DNA from: a virus
Strand: one strand, 5' to 3'
IMG/VR virus record: IMGVR_UViG_3300047550_002778
Coordinates: 1 to 64,000 of that record
Length of the DNA: 64,000 bases
A model generated the notes under the pieces. That model was not told the origin of the DNA. It saw nothing but the letters and a program-made list of their open reading frames with translations, and made no database searches. A program made the position numbers and the translations under genes. Positions 35,070 to 44,800 of this stretch are shown here, piece by piece; position 1 is the first letter of the stretch, and every line of letters starts with the position of its first letter.

Positions 35070-36316
35070 ATATTCTTTTCATATCGTGGTGTCCAACCAG
35101 ATACCTTGTTATAACCATACATAACTAATTTACTTGGTTTATTATCGCTGCTATATCTACATACATGACTATCGTAAGTATAGTTAAATACAGATGGGTT
35201 GGTTTCTGGTTTAAAATCTACACGATATAAATTGTTTGAGAATTTATCTACTACACCTAATGTGATAAATTCATAACCCTCTTTGAGATTATCTTTAAAG
35301 AACTGAGTATCCCAAGTAACTCTAGTTTCATAGTTCTCGGTTTTAAATTCTTCATCCCATACACCTGGATTTGGTGGTTCATTTACTTTGAGTGTATAAC
35401 CTTGTATTCTACATTTTTTAAAATCAAATCCAAAACTGACTTCATAATCATGTAACGTTCGTTCACTACCAAGTCCATAAATACCAAATGGAATTTTATG
35501 ATCTTCTTGACCAAACAACTGTCTTACCAAATTTCTTGATAAAATGTCTCGTTCGCCACTAGTAACTTTGATCTTTTCATTTTTGTGGCCATGATCATCC
35601 CAGTGTTTTACACGATAATTTCTGGTGTATTCATGCCACATAACCATTCTATATGGAGAGTAAAAATCATAACCATGTGTATATGCTCTTACAGACATAG
35701 AAGTCTCTTCTGTATAACCACCAAAATAAACCCGGGGATCATATTGAACTTCTTCACAGAACTTACCTTGTGTAAAAATAAAATGTCCAGATAATGTCCT
35801 AGCTCTAATCACTTTGGTTCTAGTCTTATAATCTTGTATAAACCATGGCATGCTCATCAACAACTTATCACTTGAAAATTCATATTGACTCATTAAACAT
35901 GGAATTGGATTCCAAGTAGAAGGATCATCTTGTGGATTAAACGGTGTGCAATATGTTGTAATAATTGGTTTTTTACAAAACTGCCGGGCCTGATTATAAT
36001 CTTCAATGCAAATAGCATCCCAATCTTGAACAAATCTATGATGTGAGTCAATTTGTAAAGTATAATCTTCACCTTTCCATAACTTTTGAGTCAAATTTCT
36101 AGCCCACCCAAGACCTTCGCTTTCGTGATATTTTACGTCAACAACACTGAATCTAGGATCATTAGTATATTCTTCTAATGACTCAGTATCATCACGCTGC
36201 CAACATATACCAAACGTAAGATTTTCTGGATATTTGGCTTTTGCAATTAAATCTCGGATTGTAGGAACCAACTCTGGATCTCTATAACTAGCAATTTGAA
36301 CGAATATTTTAGACAT
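35066..36316 (-). CDS. GT60-like polypeptide GlcNAc-transferase (PF11397-type)
   Basis: The 416-residue product begins 'KIFVQIASYRDPELVPTI', the opening of the GlcNAc (PF11397/GT60) family. It continues with 'LTFGICWQRDD', 'GLGWARNLTQKLW', and the DxH-type metal motif 'LQIDSHHRFVQDWD' (Asp90, His92). 'FGGYTEETSMSVRAYTHGYDF' and 'MWHEYTR' are also typical. Known members are the Dictyostelium Skp1 hydroxyproline GlcNAc-transferase and Trypanosoma mucin-type enzymes acting on Thr; they attach the first sugar to protein. This gene is the first of the glycosyltransferase cluster and lies 57 bases downstream of two Pro-Thr-rich fibre genes. That makes those proteins the obvious candidate acceptors. 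The C-terminal about 130 residues look like an added beta domain. Confidence 0.82.
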   Translation of the reverse strand: MSKIFVQIASYRDPELVPTIRDLIAKAKYPENLTFGICWQRDDTESLEEYTNDPRFSVVDVKYHESEGLGWARNLTQKLWKGEDYTLQIDSHHRFVQDWDAICIEDYNQARQFCKKPIITTYCTPFNPQDDPSTWNPIPCLMSQYEFSSDKLLMSMPWFIQDYKTRTKVIRARTLSGHFIFTQGKFCEEVQYDPRVYFGGYTEETSMSVRAYTHGYDFYSPYRMVMWHEYTRNYRVKHWDDHGHKNEKIKVTSGERDILSRNLVRQLFGQEDHKIPFGIYGLGSERTLHDYEVSFGFDFKKCRIQGYTLKVNEPPNPGVWDEEFKTENYETRVTWDTQFFKDNLKEGYEFITLGVVDKFSNNLYRVDFKPETNPSVFNYTYDSHVCRYSSDNKPSKLVMYGYNKVSGWTPRYEKNI

Positions 36317-36373
36317 AACTATTGTTTATATAGATATCGTAACACTTAAAACTTTTATTATAAATTGATGACA

Positions 36374-38182
36374 TTAAACTACAGTATCCCACCTTACAGT
36401 TCCAGAATATGTTTTCATACCATCACTCCATCCACGGCCGTTGACCTGAACATTAGTAGACCTACTCGTAATGTATATGTATAGTATTTTATATGGGGTA
36501 GCATTTATTATTGAATAGTTGAACCAATTGACATTACCATTTCCAGTATATGTTACAACTGGAGTAGACCATGTATTTGGATATATATAGGCAATAAATC
36601 CGTCTCCACCAAATCCGCTTGTATAAGGGCCCCATCCAGCACCACCACCATTACCAGCACCCCAGTTTTCACCAGCAGATGTAGGCATACCGCCATCTAT
36701 TCCACGACCATCAGATCCGTAAGCATCAGCGGCGCCACGGCCGTATCCGGGCGCGGTCGAACGAATCGAACTAACAGCGCCAGTTTTTTCTACAGCATTG
36801 CCGCCACCGCTTCCCGCAATAGCATCGGCTATAAGCGTGCTAACATAGATATCAAACCAAGTTGGAACTTCTCCAGCAGTCATAACAGCTGTTCCATTAC
36901 CACCTTGTGCTGAAGGACCTGATACAAGTTGTCCACTAGCTCCATTAGAATTATATCCACCACCAGATCCACCAACTCTATAATCAACAGCTTCAACGCC
37001 AACACCACCAGATCCACCAGATCCGTCGCCGTTACCTGCTGCTATAAGAGTTCCATCGGGTGCGACACCGCCGCCGCCACCGCCACCGCCATATACACCA
37101 TCACCAGCAGCAAGAGCTACGCCGTTGATATAACTTGCGCCACCTCCACCGCCGCCGGCATAATAGGTATCAGCAAACATAGTGGTTTGACCATTTCTAT
37201 TGGCCATTACTGAACCGGTAAAGTCGCCACCACTACCAACAACAAAGTTATATGATACACCAGCAACAGGTATAAAGGTATTTGTTAATACATAAGCACC
37301 CGATCCACCGCCACCCATTGCTGGTTCACTAGCAACGACGCTGTTTATTTTGTCACCACCCGCACCACCGCCACCTACCATAAATAGTTGAATGCCAGGA
37401 TCAGGTGTAGGTGTTGGAGTTGGGGTCGCAGTAGGAGATGGTGTAGGTGTATTTGTTATTGTTGGGGTAGGAGTAGGTGTAGCTGTAGGAGCAGGCGTGT
37501 TTGTTGGAGTTGGCGTAGGTGTAGGGCCAACAGTTGGGGTAGGTGTAGGTGTGTCTGTTGGAGCTGGAGTGTTTGTAGGTGTAGGTGTTGGAGTAGGTTC
37601 TACTGGGCCAGGCGTTGGAGTTGGTGTTGGAGTATCTGTTGGACCCGGAGTAGGTGTAGGCGTAGGAGTATCTGTTGGGCCAGGTGTTGGGGTTGGCGTT
37701 GGAGTATCTGTTGGGCCAGGTGTTGGGGTTGGCGTTGGAGTATCTGTTGGGCCAGGTGTTGGGGTTGGCGTAGGAGTATCTGTTGGACCCGGAGTAGGTG
37801 TAGGAGTAGGTGTGGAAGTTGATGTAGGTGTTGGTGTTGGTGTAGGAGAAGGTGTAGGAGTTGGCAAATCTTCTGAATTACATGCACAGACGGTTACATT
37901 TTTTATTACGCCGACAAAAGTAAAACTATTCTTACTAGGATTATACTGATACAATACAAAACTTAAAGTTTGACCATTACCTACACTTTGTAATGACACT
38001 TTAAATTTATATTTTTTAAACAACAAATCATAAGCAGGCGTGGTCGATAAAATATTATTATTTAAGTCTGATATCAATTTTAGCGCTGTGGTTGAAAGAA
38101 ACTTGTCACTCTCAGATATACTATATAGCCAATGTATTAAATTAGATTTGTATAAAATATAAGAATATAAGTCTGTTATCAT
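36374..38182 (-). CDS. Pro-Thr-repeat fibre with glycine-rich (polyglycine sandwich-like) tip
   Basis: The 602-residue product has three parts. The N-terminal about 105 residues are a small globular domain with 'CAC' at its end. Residues about 107-262 are almost only Pro and Thr, with Gly, Asp, Asn and Ala spacers in 12-residue periods ('[12 protein letters not shown]'). A Gly-rich domain follows (about 265-520: '[13 protein letters not shown]', 'YNFVVGSGG', '[11 protein letters not shown]', '[10 protein letters not shown]'), then a beta-type C terminus ending 'GTVRWDTVV'. Gly-rich domains of this form build polyglycine-II sandwiches in phage adhesins such as S16 gp38. I infer a receptor-binding protein on a stiff, possibly O-glycosylated stalk. 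The glycosyltransferase operon begins directly downstream. Confidence 0.68.
   Translation of the reverse strand: MITDLYSYILYKSNLIHWLYSISESDKFLSTTALKLISDLNNNILSTTPAYDLLFKKYKFKVSLQSVGNGQTLSFVLYQYNPSKNSFTFVGVIKNVTVCACNSEDLPTPTPSPTPTPTPTSTSTPTPTPTPGPTDTPTPTPTPGPTDTPTPTPTPGPTDTPTPTPTPGPTDTPTPTPTPGPTDTPTPTPTPGPVEPTPTPTPTNTPAPTDTPTPTPTVGPTPTPTPTNTPAPTATPTPTPTITNTPTPSPTATPTPTPTPDPGIQLFMVGGGGAGGDKINSVVASEPAMGGGGSGAYVLTNTFIPVAGVSYNFVVGSGGDFTGSVMANRNGQTTMFADTYYAGGGGGGASYINGVALAAGDGVYGGGGGGGGVAPDGTLIAAGNGDGSGGSGGVGVEAVDYRVGGSGGGYNSNGASGQLVSGPSAQGGNGTAVMTAGEVPTWFDIYVSTLIADAIAGSGGGNAVEKTGAVSSIRSTAPGYGRGAADAYGSDGRGIDGGMPTSAGENWGAGNGGGAGWGPYTSGFGGDGFIAYIYPNTWSTPVVTYTGNGNVNWFNYSIINATPYKILYIYITSRSTNVQVNGRGWSDGMKTYSGTVRWDTVV
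37633..37812. repeat. 36-base tandem repeat encoding the Pro-Thr stalk
   Basis: About five copies of a 36-base unit (starts at 37633, 37669, 37705, 37741, 37777) encode the 12-residue period [12 protein letters not shown] on the minus strand. Copies differ mostly by synonymous changes. The repeat is a likely site of copy-number change by slippage or recombination. Confidence 0.85.
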
Positions 38183-38203
38183 AATATTTGTTTATTCACT
38201 ATT

Positions 38204-39976
38204 TTAACTTAATACTACCAACCATGGATCAGATTGAGTTCCCGATCCACTTACTACACCAGATACAAATGGACTGACCTCCGCATATCTACTTAACGCG
38301 GTGGTTAAAGATGTATAATCAAATGGTGATGAAAATTGCATTAAATTACCACAACACAAATCTACACCCAGTCTATTATATGTGCCGGTAAATGATATAG
38401 CGATATCACTACCAGATTCATAGTCTGGGAACGATGATGGAGTTCCACCACCCCAAGATATGGTGCATAAATATTGACGGTTTGTAAAACCTGTAGGACC
38501 ACCATGTGGATCATTCACGGCACATTCAAATGTAGTTCCGAGACCTTCTTCATTAAATGTATTGCCATTTGCATCGGCAGGAATTTCATTAACAACTACA
38601 TCTGGGCTTGCGATTCCACTTCCGCCACAGTAATCACAATTGCCAGCTTCTTGTTGAGCTTGAGTGCAACAGTCTGGACAACTCTCACAACCCGGATCTG
38701 TTATTGGATCACAACAAGGTGGTTCAAACGAACAAGAACTTGGTGGAACAAAGTAAATCTTAGCATAAAATAAATTTTCTGGAGTTGTTGGTGTAGGGGT
38801 AATTGTAGGTGTTGGCGTTGGGGTATCTGTAGCTGTAGGAGTAGGTGTTGGAGTGTCCGTTGGAGTCGGGCTTGGAGTTGGTGTTGGAGTGTCCGTTGGA
38901 GTCGGGCTTGGAGTTGGTGTTGGCGTTGGGGTTGCCGTTGCAGTTGGCGTAGGCGTTGGAGTAGGCTCATCCGGTGCAGTTGTAGGTGTAGGTGTTGGAG
39001 TGTCGGTTGGCGTAGGAGTTGGTGTTACCGTTGGGGTAGGAGTAGGCGTAGGTGTGATTGTAGGAGTAGGAGTTGGGGTTACTGTAGGCGTTGGCGTTGG
39101 AGTAGGCGTTGGACCAATTGGTGTGTTGGTTGGAGTTGGGCTTGGTGTAGGTGTAGGAGTTACCGTAGGAGTAGGCGTCGGTGTTAATGTTGGAGTAGGT
39201 GTTGGAGTTGGAGTAGATGTAGGTGTTGGAGTAGGCGGAATGGGAGTAGGAGTAGGTGTAGGTTCGATATCACAACATTTTCCATCTTCATTAGGATTTA
39301 TAAAATATGAACCAAGACCACAAATATCAATTGGAATAGTCAAATCTGTGGTTGAAGCTTCAAAAGAATATTTGTTTATAAAATATGTTCCTGACAATAT
39401 TAAATTATAATTTCCATCATCAATTAGATCCGCAACAATGTCTCCACTTTGATTGGTAAACACGACACTATTTGGTCTAATTTGATCACCTGCTTGTGGT
39501 ATGGTAAAATTTAATACAGATATATCATTAGTCAAACTACTGGTCATCATCGATGCATCATAACCATTTATACCAAACATGTTATATGCATTGTTGTAGT
39601 TATTATAATACATGTTTTTAATTGTATTATAAACTTGACGTTGATATGTTCCATCTAGATTTAATGGATTTGTAACTGGATTATAATCACTACTTCCAGA
39701 AGGATAAAACACTACACTTGATGTAACAAAAACACCAAGTTGAAAATTTATAGGAGAATCAAATTCACTAGTAGACAGATATCCATCTACAGTTTGAACT
39801 GGCAAACAACTACCTGACAAATTATCACTACATTGGTTAGTTGGAAGTAATAATGGATATTCTTCTTCACCAATATTTGCTATAATCAAATCTGGAAAAA
39901 TACTATTTGCTACTTGAGGTTTAGCAATAGTAAATGGAGTTACGATTATATCTTGATTTCTAAAAAATTTAATCAT
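38204..39976 (-). CDS. Pro-Thr-repeat fibre with Cys-rich C-terminal domain
   Basis: The 590-residue product has an N-terminal domain of about 235 residues (including '[18 protein letters not shown]'). A Pro-Thr tract lies at about 238-400 (TPTPTPT with Ile, Val, Asn, Asp, Ala and Ser spacers). A distinct C-terminal domain opens with a cluster of cysteines ('[12 protein letters not shown]', 'CESCPDCC', 'CDYCGGSG', about 418-455). The domain ends '[15 protein letters not shown]'. The cysteine cluster suggests metal or disulfide stabilisation, unusual for a protein assembled in the cytoplasm. It shares the Pro-Thr stalk architecture with its neighbour but not the tip. That fits paired or alternative adhesins. 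It precedes the other Pro-Thr gene and the glycosyltransferase cluster. Confidence 0.62.
   Translation of the reverse strand: MIKFFRNQDIIVTPFTIAKPQVANSIFPDLIIANIGEEEYPLLLPTNQCSDNLSGSCLPVQTVDGYLSTSEFDSPINFQLGVFVTSSVVFYPSGSSDYNPVTNPLNLDGTYQRQVYNTIKNMYYNNYNNAYNMFGINGYDASMMTSSLTNDISVLNFTIPQAGDQIRPNSVVFTNQSGDIVADLIDDGNYNLILSGTYFINKYSFEASTTDLTIPIDICGLGSYFINPNEDGKCCDIEPTPTPTPIPPTPTPTSTPTPTPTPTLTPTPTPTVTPTPTPSPTPTNTPIGPTPTPTPTPTVTPTPTPTITPTPTPTPTVTPTPTPTDTPTPTPTTAPDEPTPTPTPTATATPTPTPTPSPTPTDTPTPTPSPTPTDTPTPTPTATDTPTPTPTITPTPTTPENLFYAKIYFVPPSSCSFEPPCCDPITDPGCESCPDCCTQAQQEAGNCDYCGGSGIASPDVVVNEIPADANGNTFNEEGLGTTFECAVNDPHGGPTGFTNRQYLCTISWGGGTPSSFPDYESGSDIAISFTGTYNRLGVDLCCGNLMQFSSPFDYTSLTTALSRYAEVSPFVSGVVSGSGTQSDPWLVVLS
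38853..38924. repeat. two copies of a 36-base repeat in the second Pro-Thr gene
   Basis: Copies at 38853-38888 and 38889-38924 are identical except for the last base. The period is the same 36 bases as in the neighbouring gene, within a longer degenerate Pro-Thr tract at about 38782-39262. This suggests recent duplication. Confidence 0.85.
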
Positions 39977-39981
39977 CCCTA

Positions 39982-39989
39982 TATAAATA
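39982..39989 (-). promoter_or_regulatory. TATTTATA start-proximal element
   Basis: The element lies five bases before ATG 39976, in the gap ahead of the Pro-Thr fibre pair and the glycosyltransferase genes. It could start their common transcript. Confidence 0.35.
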
Positions 39990-39997
39990 GGATTATT

Positions 39998-41107
39998 TTA
40001 GAAATCGATACGGACTTTTATTAATAGTTCACTATCAAAACTCTTTTGAACCGGTCTACTAATTTTACCAATTGCCAACAGTTCATTGTTACCATTATAT
40101 AGACCAACACTAGTAATATAAGTTCTTGGATTATTGATCAAGTCTTGATAAATAATAGTGCCTTTTGTTTTACCATCGGTTCCATTTGATACAAAAGTAG
40201 GATTGTTACTATAATTGAACTCTTTGTTCTTTACACGGACGAAGTAATTTGTTGATGGAACAAATTCACTCTTTCTAGCAGCCATTGGAACTCTTCTTAC
40301 GTTTTTGATTGCGTTAAAAAAGTCACGTTGCCACAGACGATATGCGTTTTGAACTGAATTAGCTGCTTCATAATTGGATGAATTGGATAATCTTTGATCA
40401 ATATATGTTCCGTGAGTAAAGCCAACTTGATTATTTGTCTTATCAGCATTAAATATTACAATACCATTAGATGGATAAAACAATCCAATACCAGCATATA
40501 CTGGACTATTATTTTTTAGATAAGGCGTAGGAACACCGTTAATTACTGATCCAGATATCAAATTATAAACGTTTTGTTGTTTGTTGATAACTTGTGAATC
40601 ATCAATATAAGAATATGATCCAGAAGATCCAGATAAGTTGATTTGAATTTGACCCGGATCCAATTGATCTTTGAATTTATCTGGAGAAAAATTCATTACA
40701 AAGATTTGTTCTCCATCAATTGGCGTAGATACGCTTCCAGAAGCAAAAGTAAACAATGTATCACCCGGTTGTAATAGTGTATTCTTATATTGAGAATAAA
40801 TTACTTTGGATTCATTTGTTAAAACTGGAGTTGTTGAACCAGTGTAGTCATATTTTGAACTACCACTATTTTCATAATCACCATAAGCAATAGCAAAATA
40901 AGTTTCTCCTCCCAATAAAACATTTAAATAATATTGTCCATTTTTAACATCAAATGGTGAAGATCCAGTTAAACTATTGGCTTGTGTAGATGATGTTGTA
41001 AAATTTGACTGCGTTACATATAAACTGCCGGTGCCGAATAATCCAGAAGATACTTGGTTTATTCTTCCTGATACAATATCATCGTTTGTAAATTGACTAA
41101 ATATCAT
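39998..41107 (-). CDS. baseplate / fibre-attachment protein
   Basis: The 369-residue product begins MIFSQFTNDDIVSGRINQVS, read in part, and has Ser/Thr/Gly-rich beta-structured regions. Near the C terminus it carries 'NYFVRVKNKEFNYSNNPTF' and then 'TYITSVGLYNGNNELLAIGKISRPV'. The last block is a module I associate with baseplate and fibre-adaptor proteins of marine T4-like phages. It also ends the propeller protein at 28936-31593. The gene lies in the run of baseplate genes after the giant wedge protein. I infer a peripheral baseplate component that connects fibres. Confidence 0.55.
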   Translation of the reverse strand: MIFSQFTNDDIVSGRINQVSSGLFGTGSLYVTQSNFTTSSTQANSLTGSSPFDVKNGQYYLNVLLGGETYFAIAYGDYENSGSSKYDYTGSTTPVLTNESKVIYSQYKNTLLQPGDTLFTFASGSVSTPIDGEQIFVMNFSPDKFKDQLDPGQIQINLSGSSGSYSYIDDSQVINKQQNVYNLISGSVINGVPTPYLKNNSPVYAGIGLFYPSNGIVIFNADKTNNQVGFTHGTYIDQRLSNSSNYEAANSVQNAYRLWQRDFFNAIKNVRRVPMAARKSEFVPSTNYFVRVKNKEFNYSNNPTFVSNGTDGKTKGTIIYQDLINNPRTYITSVGLYNGNNELLAIGKISRPVQKSFDSELLIKVRIDF

Positions 41108-41116
41108 ATTTCAATA

Positions 41117-41761
41117 TTATGTTGTTGTTGTTGGGACTCTTACCGTTACTGTTATAGATGTATTACCGCCACTTTCATTACCAATAATTGTGATGTTGGT
41201 GGTTGTTGTTTTTGCCAACGAAGCATTTGGAACAAATCTAAACTTATTACCAACCACTGCTTGAGAAGTTTGTGAAGTTAAATCTCCAGCAAAAGATGGA
41301 ACTGTTGCCGTAGTAGAATTCAAACTGTTTGTTTCTGTAACAATCAAAGTTCCAACATTTTTATTTGCTAATATTGCTGTATAACCCAAAGTTACGTTGT
41401 AAGTTGGATTGGTGCTTGGACTAATACTAATATCTCCGGTATAATCACGATCTACAGCAATTACAGATTGTGCAACACTGATTGTTGGAACCGCAGTAAC
41501 ACCTTGATTTAGAGTTACCAATTTATATTTCATCAATTGTGATTCGTCAGTAATTGGTTCCATGATGGGAGTGTTACGAATAGCAATGTCGTAATAAGCA
41601 CTTCCCATTGGATGTGTTGGATTAAACTGTGTATAGTCAATTTCATCATCTGCTAGAGCAAACGCGGTAATGTTCAATCCGCCGGTTTTAGCAAGAATTT
41701 CACGGCCTTTTTGGGTCAAAACCGCGTTGATCGTAATCACGTTGTTGTCTAAGTATGCCAT
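41117..41761 (-). CDS. structural protein with 'LTxKGRE' N-terminal motif
   Basis: The 214-residue product begins MAYLDNNVITINAVLTQKGREI, read in part, continuing 'AFALADDEIDYTQFNPTHPMG'. This opening is common to tail-associated structural proteins of marine T4-like phages. Residues about 95-214 look like one or two Ig-like beta domains rich in Thr, Ser, Asn and Val ('NITIIGNESGGNTSITVTVRV'). It lies between the giant wedge protein and the baseplate adaptor gene, so a baseplate-periphery role is likely. No named family is certain. Confidence 0.55.
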   Translation of the reverse strand: MAYLDNNVITINAVLTQKGREILAKTGGLNITAFALADDEIDYTQFNPTHPMGSAYYDIAIRNTPIMEPITDESQLMKYKLVTLNQGVTAVPTISVAQSVIAVDRDYTGDISISPSTNPTYNVTLGYTAILANKNVGTLIVTETNSLNSTTATVPSFAGDLTSQTSQAVVGNKFRFVPNASLAKTTTTNITIIGNESGGNTSITVTVRVPTTTT

Positions 41762-41807
41762 ATATTAATAATTATCAGTCATTTTAAGTTTTATATCAAA
41801 ATAGATA

Positions 41808-44800
41808 TTATAAATTTAGGATATATTCGTTCAGACTTGCACTGGTTTCCATAGAAGCAGTCAATGGAACTTGAACAAATAGAAGATCTGAATTGCCAGA
41901 TGATCCTGTAAGAGTGCCATAAACTGGAAAATTACTACTACTAATATCCAAACTCAAATAGCCAGGTATTGTTGTAACTGGACTTGATCCATTTGGTATA
42001 CCCTTTCTGTTAACTGTGGTAGTTGAATCATTTTTACCCTTGATATATTCGTAATATTTTATTTTTGCAGGTGCAAATACCTTTACGCCATTATTTATAA
42101 CATAATTTGATCCAGTAATTGCAATGTATTTTTCTCTTGAACATGGTAAATTTAACTTACTCAAATGTCTTGAAGAATAACCTGAGTTTGATTCACCTTT
42201 ATATAGATTAGTAAGCGCTGAAGAACCAGTAACTGATCCAGAACCTACTATTTGAACCAAATTATAACTTGAAGTAAATGTTACTATCTCACCGTTATTA
42301 TTTCTCATTTCATAATAATCGTTGGACGGAATATTATATGTATTTTTTATACTAAACCCAGTTGAGTCTACATTAATATATTTTCCGTATTTAGCAAATA
42401 TAAAATCTCTATCGTCAATTGATGCTGGTATCTCAAATCTTGAAAAATTGTATTGATCGTGATCAGTCTGATAAGTGTTTAGTTTATCATCTGATACATT
42501 CATATCACTGCCCGTAGTAAACGTAGGTAGTAATGTTGCGGAATTATCAAAATATATGCTTGATGTATATAGTCCACTTACATTATAGGTAATATCTTTA
42601 TAATTAAACTTCTTTCTTTCTAGAATTGACGGTTCAATTAATAATCCGGTTTTTACAACAGCTCTATTTGGAGCTAAATTTTTTACATAATTAAAGACTG
42701 AAAAGTCAATGTAAAGTTTGTAAGTGGTGTAAAATTCTTGTGGATAGATATATTTGGTGTCAGTAGATGCAAAATCTCTTAGTCTAGCATCTAACTCTGG
42801 ATAATTTTGGGATGTTAAATATTTTGGATCACCAATTACATCTGTGATACCTTCCTTACCAATGAAGTTTTCAATTTTGTTTTCAAGGTATGTGTAAGGA
42901 CTTATATAGAATCCAACTACGTTACTATCACTTCCAACAATATCATTTGTTTTTGTTGAGTAATCATATGGAACCAAATTGGATGTGGCTATTTCATCAA
43001 TTTTGTTAATTTTTACGTTGTTTTTATAATTTGGTCCAAAATTATTTGAATTGATTGCTTGTGGTAAAACAACTTTTTCAAATTGATATGGAAACTCCGA
43101 TACCCACGCCGGCGCACACGATGGATATGGTTGATCAACATAATCACCCGTAAAATTAACTGCTAAGAACGATGAAGTATAATAAATATTTTGGTTTGGT
43201 ATTACAGATGAAGTTATAGATGATGTAAGAGACGCACTTAATGGCCACAATTGAACTGGCGTATCAAAACTCCATAAATATATTAGATTTCTATATACAT
43301 CTTCTTTGATTGGAATAGAGATAGAATCAATATTGTAACTGTGTTCATCAAAGTCCGACAAATCCAGAGGATCAGTCATAACTTTTATTTTATCAATGTT
43401 ACCGTCAAATTTAATATTAGTGTTGTAATTTCCGATATAATAACTACCACTTGAAAAATATTGATTTTTATCAAATTGTATTAATTTGGTGGTAACACTT
43501 CTAAAGTTTCTTAGTGAACCCTCATACTGATTTACTGCTAATGTATAAGTGTTTGGAACATATTTTTCAGCATTTGATGATGTTATTGATGAAGTTAACA
43601 CCGTAACAATTATTGATGCTGATAGATATTGATTCGTTGTTAGGTTTGTGGTCGGAGTCAAACTATCATACTGATATGTATCAGAAATATCTCTGGATAC
43701 CATGAATGTATAAACATCTCCATTAAAATATGGAAGTTCAATACTTTCAATACTAGATGTATATGATTGTTCTGGTGGATGAATATCAAACACTAAAACT
43801 CCAGACTCAATTTGTGTTGATTTTCTAAGATATACTTGCCAATCAATTTTTCCATTTCTTACTTTTTTAACAAGTGGAACTCTATCTTTAAAATTATAGT
43901 TTGTTGACTTTAGTCTGAATGAAGTTTCAAATGTATCATATCCAGTAAACAATTCTGAAGTTGAACGTGATGCTGACCACGATGTATTTGATGGTTTTGT
44001 AACAATTACTGATTGATCTGTAAAAGAATATTCATCTTTGTAATAGTCAAATTTGATATACCTGTCATCTTTGATTCTGGTTAAATAAATAATATCTTCA
44101 AAATCGTAATAGTTTTGACGATTTACAGTAACATCTGTGCTACCATATTCTCTTAATTGAATAAGTTCTGCTGGAATACCAAATATTGATCTGATCAAAT
44201 CTAATGATGTTGATGTTCCTTTTGTTTTGTAAATGTATGGAAGATTATTAGCAAATCTATTTAATATTCTTTTACCATAATCGAAATAAGAACTTGAAAG
44301 AGAACTTGATACTTCACTATTATTAAACAAAAACTGTGAAATACCACTGTTCTGTAATTTAAAATTGTCAGTGTTCCAACTAAATGAATTTAATAATTCG
44401 TCCAAAAAGTTCTTTGGATAATCACTGGTTTCTGATACACCAAGAGGATATGTTTTTGGAAATTTTTTGATATACACTAAAATATTATCAAAAAAATGAC
44501 CTACCATTGATGTGAATTTAAGATAGTCTGCTGATTCATTATCGTCCCTCAAATACTCAGGTAATTGATTGATTAAACTATCAACATTATTTCGATCATA
44601 ATCAATACCATCTAATATTTTCTCATCAATACTTGAAGTGTTAAAGAACAAATATGATTCGTATTCATCAAAAGAATTTAAAATAGCAATTTGTTCTTGT
44701 ATGTATCGTGATTTTTCTACAGAGTATGATGCACTAATAGCTGATGTAACAGATGATACACGACTATCAATTGTATTTTTTGAATCCTCAATTTTATTGT

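Noticed and set aside
37388-37949. Long plus-strand frames rich in VGVGVG and CWSW over the Pro-Thr tract
   Set aside because: They are antisense readings of the 36-base Pro-Thr repeats; the minus-strand frame continues through conserved N- and C-terminal domains.
37600-39262. Possible CRISPR-like or minisatellite array
   Set aside because: Repeats are contiguous, in frame, without unique spacers, and lie inside genes.
38853-39410. Plus-strand VGVGVG frame over the second Pro-Thr tract
   Set aside because: Same antisense shadow of low-complexity coding sequence.
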